Translations under genes and position numbers: made by a program | Assembly: GCA_938028745.1 (NCBI GenBank) | Contig: CALIZL010000087.1 | Location: forward strand, 1 to 5,220 | DNA length: 5,220 nucleotides | Direction: 5' to 3' | Source: an uncultured Prevotella sp. | GTDB lineage: Bacteria; Bacteroidota; Bacteroidia; Bacteroidales; Bacteroidaceae | The notes under the pieces: generated by a model | Databases searched by the model: none | Seen by the model: the letters and a program-made list of their open reading frames with translations, nothing else | What the model was told of the DNA's origin: nothing | Shown: positions 1 to 5,220 of the stretch, piece after piece | Layout of the letters: each line of letters begins with the position of its first letter | How positions within the stretch are numbered: the stretch's first letter is position 1

Positions 1-3000
1 GGCCCATCTCTTCGGTAAACACGCTGTACTCGCGGATGCTCTGCAAATACTCTTTGCCCATCTGCGCATAGCCGTTCTTGGCCAAAATAACAGCTGCAAC
101 GGCCTTACCGTAGATGGTGAACGCAGCAGGTTGCTTGGCCAAATGACTGATGAGGTAGGCACGATCGGCCTTAACATCTTCGTAATAGTTCTTGTCTACC
201 AACGAACTTACATAAAGGTAGCGCACCGCCCATTCGCTAGGGCGTACGTTTTTCTCGCCTCGTTGCTCGCGTTTCTTCATTGATGCGACTTCGTCTGCTA
301 CACGCTTACCCATGAAAGCGAATGCCCTTTCCAGGTTGCGGTTCATGTCGGTGCGCCCACCCGTCAGGGTTTGCAGGCGCGTTACCATCTCGGCAACGGT
401 CAAAGTGACGTAACTACTGCCTGCCATACCTGGGAACCAACTCCACGAACCATCACCACGCTGCAACGCACGCAGCTTGTTTGTTGCTTGGTTTAGGCGA
501 TACGTGATACCGTTCTCGTCGAAGAAACGCACCAATTCTTGGCGTTGTTGGGTTTCGTTCTTGCCATTCCACACCCAAGGCGTTTCGTTCAGCACCAGCG
601 TTTTCAGTTCTTCGTTCTTTTCAAGTTCGCTTACCATCGAGCCTTCACCATTGTTTTCCTGCTTCCACAGTTCGACCGTGTTCTTTATTACGGGGGCTTG
701 TTTAAGCAGATAACTACCCAAACTGTTTACATAGAACGAAGTAGCTAGGGAAATGGCATCGCTTTCGTCGACACTACTCATATAGGGCAGGGTCTGCACC
801 ATCATCCAAGCAGGGTTGTTGGTGTATTCTACCGTTAGGCGATTATCCGCTCTATTTACTGCGAAAAGCTTGCGCAGGTCGATGTTGAGCGTACCCGGAC
901 GATGCTGCGTAAAGGCCTTCGAGTTGGTGACAAGCTCGGTATCGCCCAGCAGGGGCAGGTAGTGCTGTTCGCCATCGCTAAATCCTTTGCCCGTAACCGA
1001 TATGCGGCATATCCACACACGTACGCCGGCGGTATAAAACTTAGTACCCTCTTGCAAGTTGAGTGGGAAACTAACGTTGGTGGTTTGACCGGCATTCACC
1101 GTGCAAGCCTTCGCCTCAGTGTGGAAGGTCTTGCCTGTTTCGGGGTCTACAATCTCAATCAATGCCGTTCCCGTCAACGCCTTTTCGGAGGTGTTGATTA
1201 CGCGGGCAGTTATCCAACCCTTGTCGCCCAAACGCATAAAGCGCGGCATATTGGGCTGCACCATCATCTTCTTGGTGGCCACGGCCTCGTTTTCCACCAT
1301 CACGTTGTTCATGTCCTGGTCGGTGGCCAAGCCCATAAAGCGCCATGTGGTGACACTTTCGGGCAGCGTAAACTTGATGGCTACATCACCATTGGCATCA
1401 GAAGTGAGGGATGGATAGAAGAAAGCCGTCTCGTTCAGGTTCTCGCGGATGGTGGGTTTATCAGTAGAGCTAGACTCTGGTTTAGCCTCAGGGGTTTCCT
1501 CCACGTCTTTCGTCTTCACCTCTTCGTATGCAACTGCGGATGCCCTGGTTTCTTTTGCAGAAACAGAAGATAAGCCCCTTACCCTAATAGAACTAACAGA
1601 ACCTGTTAGACTGCTCTTTAGACTGCTCTTCTTGCTGTAACCAGTAACCACAACTTCTTCCAGTCGATCCGCACGACCAAACATCGAGGTGAAATAATAG
1701 GTCCAATCGAAACACGACGTGTCAAACCGATAAAAGCCTAAGGAGTTTACGGGTAACGAGCGCAAGGGATTGCGGGAATAAACTTCGTAAGAGCGTAGGC
1801 TCCATGCCCACTGCCAAGCGACATAGGGCACGGGGAACGAATAGCCTAAATCGAAACCCCAACGATGATTTACAATTTGGTCGAGCGACTTATCGTAAAG
1901 CGTAGCCATCAATTGCGCGTTGGCCGGCTTACCGTCGGGATGTTTCAGGGTCAAAGTCCACTCTTCTTTCTGTCCAGGAGTGAGCTTATTTCTGAACGTT
2001 TTCCACTCGGCCAGCAATCGTTTGTCGGGTGTTGCCCTCCTGATACTTAGGGTGTGGTCGTAGTAATGGTCGTCCTTCACCCAAACATAGCTGATGGTTA
2101 TGCCCTCGCCATATTCGGGTTTGTAGGTATAGGGGATGGTGATGAGCGAGTCGCTGAGTACGGTTGTGCCTTTTTCGAGAACCTTATCACCCGAATATAT
2201 GGCGTAAAGCACGTAGGCATCTTTGAGTGAAGTGCCCACTTGCACGTACACGGGACTGCCATCGAGATTGAATTTCGAGGACGTTTGGTAGGCCCATATC
2301 TTCGAGTCGACCACCGGTCGGCGGTCGTTCATGCTGAAAAGCACGAACTCTTGGTCAACGGTATCGTTCTCGCAGACAGCCACCAGCCGATGTTTGCCCG
2401 ATGCCAAGGCCGCAACATCGAATGCGATGGGTGTGTTGGCCTTCACCGTTTGGGTGGTCAACTCATTATCTATATAGTAGCGTACATTGCCTGGAATTTC
2501 TGCTCCAGATGCGTTTCTGAAACTGAAAGCGATGCTTTTGAGGCTGTCCTTCTCACTTCTCTCAGGCAAGTCGCAGCTCAGTGCCGTGAGTTTGCTACCT
2601 AACGGCAACGACATAGAACCCAATCGGGTTTCGCCGCCTTGGTCTACAACGGTGGCTGTAACCTCGAAGTTGTAGAAGCCTGGACGTTTCTTACCCTTAG
2701 GAAGGGTCAAGGGGATGTTCACACGGAAAGCTCCATCGTTGTCGGTCACCATGCTTTCACGGGCTATTTCGTTTGGAGACTCGTCGTCATCCCTACTCCA
2801 CCACCACCAAAAAGCCGGGTTGCGCTTAATCGTATAGGTAACTTTTGCACCCTGAACAGGTACGCCCGCAAAGCTCTTGGCGTGCCCCATAACCACCACC
2901 GTGTCGCCTGGGGCATACTTCTCGTTCACCTTGGGGAAAGAAACTTCGAACGTCGGGCGTTTGTATTCCTCAACTCGGAACGTTACGTTGCCACTTACCT

Positions 3001-4798
3001 TGTTCGATGCACTAACTCTGAATGCACCCGTAAGCCCACTGGTAGGCAAGGTAAACTGTGTAGACAATTTGCCAAAGGCATCTGTAACGACCTCGTTTTC
3101 GGCTACAACCTTCCAATTGGCATCGTAAAGTTTAAGTTTTAAGCTTTGCCCGGCCGCGCCCTTACGTTCCAAGTCGGGTCCACGAAGCACCCAGATGCCT
3201 GCCACATGAACGGTTTGCCCTGGGCGATAGATGCTTCGGTCGGTGTACAGGTGCAACCTAGGACTTGTTTTGTCGGAGCCATAATAGCGGTATTGGGTGT
3301 CATAAGCCGCTTCGTTGAAATAAGTATCGTCTTTGGCGTACACGTAAATGCCACGTATTTCGTTATCACCAAAGGCGTGTTCAAGTTCGCCGTCGGCACC
3401 ACAAGTAAACAATTTCGTCTTTTCTTTCTCTTCTTCGTCATCGTAAAACCTCAGTCGCACCTTTGCATTGGGTACGGGATGCCCTGTTGTGGCGTTCAAA
3501 ACGGCGATGCGCACACGGTCGTCTGGCAACTCTTGTAACACCGGAACGAGGTTGGTTACATTCAACAACACGCGGCGTGTGGGTACATTCTTGTTGTCGG
3601 GGATAATCTCCAACATGTACATACCTACGGGCAAGCCCTCCAATTGCAACGAGTCGTTTGTGAAGACATAGTTGGGCACGCCCACAAACTTGCGTTCGCG
3701 GGTAGCGGTTGGCACAGCTTTCATGTTCCTTCGCAGCTTGGCCAACACCTTAGGTTCTTCCACATCCCCTTCAAAGTCGCCATTTACGTTCAATCGCCAC
3801 ACCTTCATGGTTATCGTCTTGATGTTGCGTACGTTCGAAAGATACACCTGTTGGGGCTTTTGGGGCAGCAACATGTGGCGCACGCGCATGTTGAAAGTGG
3901 GGTTTATGCGTTCATTATAAGTATTGCGCAAAGTGTTCATGTTTTGCCAAGTGCCCCATTTCGACAGGGCGTAATTGATATATTCCAGTTCTTTCTCAAC
4001 ACCAACGTCGGATGCCGATTGCATCATGTTAGCACGTGCGATGGCCAATTCGCCCGCTTCGGGTAAGTCGGCATACATGTTAATGAAAGAGTCGAGCTTA
4101 TGAACGATACGCGACTTGTAGAACGAGAACCCTTTCCCGTCATCGTCGTCTTCGCCTTCATCGTCAGAATTGGAACGAAATCCCCTTTCAAACATCATGC
4201 TGGCCACGATGCAAGCAGCCCGTCTGTTGTCTGCTTTTGCGTAGAAGTCGTACAACAAGCGGTAGTTTCCTGCGGCCATTGCCAGCACATGCAACAGGTC
4301 GTTGTTGAAAATGCGGGAATCGACGCCAGGTAACAGCATCGGTTCGTAACCCTTGGCCTGCGTTTTGGCCAAGAGTTCGGGATGCTGCAACGACAAGTCG
4401 AAAAACGTTTGTGCCGTTTTACCGTCCTTATCTCTCAAACTGTAATTGTTGCGATATATCTGCGCCAGAGCCGATTGGTACACGGCAGCCAAGACAGGTT
4501 CCGTGTTTCTCACCGCCAACTCTTCCGCTTCTATCCGCTTCACCTCGCCCAAAAGCGAGTCGGGAGATATGGCCGACTGCAAAGCGCCCTTGCAAACGGA
4601 GGCTTTAAGCAGCGAGCCGTATTGTTTATCGGCCTTTGCTTGCCTCTCTATCTGCTGTAAAACGCCCAGGGCCGTCTTAGGCAAATCTTTCACCATTGCC
4701 ACATCAAACTGTTTCCAAAGTGCGTCGTAGCTGTCGGCAAAAGCCGATTGGCAGAGCATCAGTAATAAGGCTAATGCCCAAAAAACATTTTTCTTCAT
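1..4798 (-). CDS. Alpha-2-macroglobulin family protein (thioester-less, periplasmic), 3' end outside window
   Basis: The frame is open for 1599 codons from ATG (4796-4798) to base 1. The start is secure: an in-frame TAA lies at 4826-4828, no other start codon lies between, and a signal peptide follows. Domains by residue: signal peptide 1-21; helical N-terminal region about 22-300 with an acidic loop (212-220); MG-type beta-domains from about 302; MG2 about 514-605 with YTDRSIYRPGQ (518-528); the next MG domain opening with VEEYKRPTFEV (609-619); bait-region domain about 930-1120; core A2M domain about 1123-1215 with ETAFFYPS and TLPESVTTWRFMGLATD; PRFMRLGD (1185-1192); helical thioester-type domain from about 1330, with GDGSWSWFPGM (1448-1458). 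Bacterial A2Ms trap proteases in the periplasm. No CxEQ thioester motif is present, so covalent capture is unlikely. Relatives I recall from Bacteroidetes have about 1800-2000 residues, so perhaps 200-400 residues are missing here. The family call is firm; the physiological target is unknown. Confidence 0.95.
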   Translation of the reverse strand, partial: MKKNVFWALALLLMLCQSAFADSYDALWKQFDVAMVKDLPKTALGVLQQIERQAKADKQYGSLLKASVCKGALQSAISPDSLLGEVKRIEAEELAVRNTEPVLAAVYQSALAQIYRNNYSLRDKDGKTAQTFFDLSLQHPELLAKTQAKGYEPMLLPGVDSRIFNNDLLHVLAMAAGNYRLLYDFYAKADNRRAACIVASMMFERGFRSNSDDEGEDDDDGKGFSFYKSRIVHKLDSFINMYADLPEAGELAIARANMMQSASDVGVEKELEYINYALSKWGTWQNMNTLRNTYNERINPTFNMRVRHMLLPQKPQQVYLSNVRNIKTITMKVWRLNVNGDFEGDVEEPKVLAKLRRNMKAVPTATRERKFVGVPNYVFTNDSLQLEGLPVGMYMLEIIPDNKNVPTRRVLLNVTNLVPVLQELPDDRVRIAVLNATTGHPVPNAKVRLRFYDDEEEKEKTKLFTCGADGELEHAFGDNEIRGIYVYAKDDTYFNEAAYDTQYRYYGSDKTSPRLHLYTDRSIYRPGQTVHVAGIWVLRGPDLERKGAAGQSLKLKLYDANWKVVAENEVVTDAFGKLSTQFTLPTSGLTGAFRVSASNKVSGNVTFRVEEYKRPTFEVSFPKVNEKYAPGDTVVVMGHAKSFAGVPVQGAKVTYTIKRNPAFWWWWSRDDDESPNEIARESMVTDNDGAFRVNIPLTLPKGKKRPGFYNFEVTATVVDQGGETRLGSMSLPLGSKLTALSCDLPERSEKDSLKSIAFSFRNASGAEIPGNVRYYIDNELTTQTVKANTPIAFDVAALASGKHRLVAVCENDTVDQEFVLFSMNDRRPVVDSKIWAYQTSSKFNLDGSPVYVQVGTSLKDAYVLYAIYSGDKVLEKGTTVLSDSLITIPYTYKPEYGEGITISYVWVKDDHYYDHTLSIRRATPDKRLLAEWKTFRNKLTPGQKEEWTLTLKHPDGKPANAQLMATLYDKSLDQIVNHRWGFDLGYSFPVPYVAWQWAWSLRSYEVYSRNPLRSLPVNSLGFYRFDTSCFDWTYYFTSMFGRADRLEEVVVTGYSKKSSLKSSLTGSVSSIRVRGLSSVSAKETRASAVAYEEVKTKDVEETPEAKPESSSTDKPTIRENLNETAFFYPSLTSDANGDVAIKFTLPESVTTWRFMGLATDQDMNNVMVENEAVATKKMMVQPNMPRFMRLGDKGWITARVINTSEKALTGTALIEIVDPETGKTFHTEAKACTVNAGQTTNVSFPLNLQEGTKFYTAGVRVWICRISVTGKGFSDGEQHYLPLLGDTELVTNSKAFTQHRPGTLNIDLRKLFAVNRADNRLTVEYTNNPAWMMVQTLPYMSSVDESDAISLATSFYVNSLGSYLLKQAPVIKNTVELWKQENNGEGSMVSELEKNEELKTLVLNETPWVWNGKNETQQRQELVRFFDENGITYRLNQATNKLRALQRGDGSWSWFPGMAGSSYVTLTVAEMVTRLQTLTGGRTDMNRNLERAFAFMGKRVADEVASMKKREQRGEKNVRPSEWAVRYLYVSSLVDKNYYEDVKADRAYLISHLAKQPAAFTIYGKAVAAVILAKNGYAQMGKEYLQSIREYSVFTEEMG
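761..793 (-). other. Thioester-equivalent site without CxEQ
   Basis: Residues 1336-1346 (TLPYMSSVDES) follow the strand NRLTVEYTNNPAWMMVQ and precede a helix with DAISLATSFYVNSLG. In thioester-bearing relatives the corresponding place reads PYxCxEQ followed by a helix. Here no cysteine is present and the Glu-Gln pair is absent. No CxEQ occurs anywhere in the 1599 visible residues. The protein therefore belongs to the thioester-less type, and any inhibition would be non-covalent. The alignment was made by eye. Confidence 0.7.
1445..1636 (-). other. Putative bait region (protease-sensitive linker)
   Basis: Residues 1055-1118 form a polar stretch rich in Ser, Lys, Glu, Thr and Ala with little predicted structure. 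It holds several Arg and Lys residues (for example SIRVRG, AKETRAS, EEVKTKD) and a Pro/Glu/Ser-rich tail (EETPEAKPESSSTDKP). It ends just before ENLNETAFFYP, which starts the conserved A2M core. In the A2M family this is where target proteases cut to trigger collapse. The many basic sites would suit trypsin-like or gingipain-like enzymes, but the true specificity cannot be read from sequence. Confidence 0.65.
1583..1663 (-). other. SusC/RagA-like (TonB-receptor plug) signature inside the A2M protein
   Basis: Residues 1046-1072 read LEEVVVTGYSKK, then KSSL-type repeats, then SLTGSVSSIR. The order EVVVxGY, a basic/polar linker, then LTGSVSSI is the signature that opens the plug domain of SusC/RagA-family TonB-dependent receptors, usually of the form DEVVVVGYGxxKKxxLTGAVSSV. 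Here it lies between the bait-region beta-domain and the low-complexity bait segment of a soluble periplasmic protein. No beta-barrel follows, so this is not a receptor. The resemblance is seen directly; any role in TonB binding or protease baiting is inference. Confidence 0.75.
1607..1630 (-). repeat. Perfect 12-bp tandem duplication (2 copies) encoding KSSLKSSL
   Basis: Two identical adjacent copies of AAGAGCAGTCTA (minus strand) encode KSSL twice (residues 1057-1064). The unit is a multiple of three, so the frame is kept. Removing one copy would give the uninterrupted motif VVVTGYSKKSSLTGSVSSIR, close to the standard SusC-type spacing. This looks like a recent slippage event within the bait-edge motif. 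Confidence 0.9.
4736..4798 (-). other. Signal peptide (Sec, signal peptidase I type)
   Basis: Residues 1-21 of the large A2M protein are MKKNVFWALALLLMLCQSAFA: two lysines, a hydrophobic core, then an A-F-A cleavage box before DSYDALWKQ. This directs the protein to the periplasm. Cys16 is preceded by L-M-L rather than the small residues of a lipobox, so a lipoprotein (as in E. coli YfaS) is less likely. It cannot be fully excluded, because Bacteroidetes lipoboxes are looser. Confidence 0.85.
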
Positions 4799-4942
4799 AC
4801 GTCTTTCTGTTGTTTTAAGACCTGTTTATATCAAGTTCGATCACAATGGGACACTGCTCCGCCATTATAGTATTCGCCTCAACCGTACAAGTGGTGGGGG
4901 ACATGGAGAAACCTATGTGTCGCTGTACATCATTGCCGTTGT
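4799..4942 (-). other. Intergenic leader between the two A2M genes
   Basis: These are 144 bases between the upstream TAA and the downstream ATG. A purine patch AGAAAG (4803-4808) lies 4 bases before the ATG. This is a weak Shine-Dalgarno-like match and is usual for Bacteroidetes, which rely little on it. A 5-bp inverted repeat (GTCTT/AAGAC, loop of 11 bases) sits just upstream of the start and is too weak to call a structure. No strong stem followed by a T-run is seen after the upstream stop, so read-through from the upstream gene is possible. Confidence 0.6.
4880..4911 (-). promoter_or_regulatory. Weak candidate Bacteroidetes-type promoter for the downstream A2M gene
   Basis: On the minus strand TTTC (4908-4911) is followed after 20 bases by TACGGTTG (4880-4887). 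The Bacteroidetes primary sigma-factor consensus is TTTG, about 19-21 bases, then TAnnTTTG. Each box has one mismatch and the spacing fits. This would give a 5' leader of roughly 75 bases. It could be chance; the gene may instead be transcribed from upstream. Confidence 0.3.
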
Positions 4943-5220
4943 TTACTTTACCGTTATGGTTAGGGCCTTGGTGCGTGCCATGTACGCTGGACTGTAGGCG
5001 CATTGCACGGTGCAAGTGCCCGTTGTGAATGTTCCGGGGCGATCTATATAATAGGTGTTCTCTATCACATGCGTGCCCTTTTGCATCATGTCTGTATAAT
5101 AATAGGTGGCGTTGTCGCGCGGCGAACAGTAGTAACCGTCGCGATAGCCCGTCAGTTGGCTTGTCGGTTCCATGCAGGCGGCGCGCTTGTCTACCACCTG
5201 AACGAAGTCGTAATCGCGGT
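4943..5220 (-). CDS. Alpha-2-macroglobulin family protein, C-terminal end only
   Basis: This is an open frame entering from the right edge and ending at TAA (4943-4945), giving 91 visible codons. The visible part begins RDYDFVQVVDKRAACMEP and continues through GYYCSPRDNATYYYTD, KGTHVIENTYYIDRPGTF and VQCAYSPAYMA. This is the pattern of the last MG (receptor-binding-like) beta-domain of Bacteroidetes A2M proteins, including the aromatic strand and the final Ala-Tyr-Ser/Ala-Pro strand. The visible codons run upstream without a convincing start; a GTG at 5195-5197 lies inside the conserved block and is not the true start. Four cysteines occur in this short segment (RAAC, YYC, GTC, VQC), which could form disulfides in the periplasm. 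The gene lies 144 bases upstream of a second A2M gene on the same strand, so the two are probably paralogues and may be co-transcribed. Whether this copy has a thioester cannot be seen. Confidence 0.88.
   Translation of the reverse strand, partial: RDYDFVQVVDKRAACMEPTSQLTGYRDGYYCSPRDNATYYYTDMMQKGTHVIENTYYIDRPGTFTTGTCTVQCAYSPAYMARTKALTITVK

Noticed and set aside
902..1573. Long plus-strand open frame (223 codons)
   Set aside because: It lies wholly antisense to the well-supported A2M gene, and its translation is compositionally odd (His/Gly/Arg-rich) with no recognisable domain. The other plus-strand frames between 477 and 4730 are likewise shadows.
1583..1663. Reading the EEVVVTGY segment as the start of a separate SusC-type receptor gene
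   Set aside because: The frame continues without break from MG domains into the A2M core, and no plug or barrel sequence follows.
4751..4798. Lipoprotein signal with Cys16 as the lipidated residue
   Set aside because: The residues before Cys16 (L-M-L) lack the small residue at -1, and a good A-F-A signal peptidase I site follows.
4799..4822. Small inverted repeat GTCTT/AAGAC before the start codon as a regulatory hairpin
   Set aside because: A five-base AT-rich stem with an 11-base loop is too weak and too likely by chance.
4864..4869. TATAAT hexamer on the minus strand, resembling a sigma-70 -10 box
   Set aside because: The paired TTGTAC lies only 15 bases upstream, and Bacteroidetes primary promoters do not use this consensus.
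4815..5015. Minus-strand open frame of 66 codons bridging the upstream gene's end and the gap
   Set aside because: Its first third overlaps the A2M C-terminus in another frame. The rest (ending CPIVIELDINRS) matches no family I recognise and has no clear ribosome site. It is most likely chance.

Overview
The window is almost entirely protein-coding on the minus strand. It holds two consecutive genes of the bacterial alpha-2-macroglobulin (A2M) family, both cut by the window edges. The moderate GC content, TTG-rich leucine usage, near-absent Shine-Dalgarno signal and family-typical motifs (VEEYKRPTFEV, a C-terminal DFVQVVDKRAACMEP block) point to Bacteroidales. A Prevotella/Bacteroides-like organism is most likely. 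This placement comes from motif recognition, not a search.

Layout, in the direction of transcription (right to left): (1) 5220-4943 is the last 91 codons of an upstream A2M-type protein, ending at TAA. (2) 4942-4799 is a 144-base gap with a weak candidate Bacteroidetes-type promoter and no clear terminator. (3) 4798-1 is the first 1599 codons of a second large A2M-type protein. It has a signal peptide, an N-terminal helical region, several macroglobulin (MG) beta-domains, a bait-region domain, the conserved A2M core domain and most of the helical thioester-type domain. Its C-terminus lies beyond base 1. The reading frame is open from 4798 to 1 with no frameshift.

Bacterial A2M proteins are periplasmic protease traps: a protease cuts an exposed bait segment and the protein collapses around it. 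Two such genes in tandem suggest a locus for periplasmic or envelope defence, perhaps with divided roles. The second protein lacks the CxEQ thioester motif, so it should not covalently capture its target in the classic way.

The most unusual feature is at the N-terminal edge of the bait segment. The sequence EEVVVTGY...SLTGSVSSIR closely resembles the signature at the start of the plug domain in SusC/RagA TonB-dependent outer-membrane receptors. A perfect 12-base tandem duplication has inserted four extra residues (KSSL) into this motif. No RNA gene, mobile element, CRISPR array or plus-strand gene is supported.
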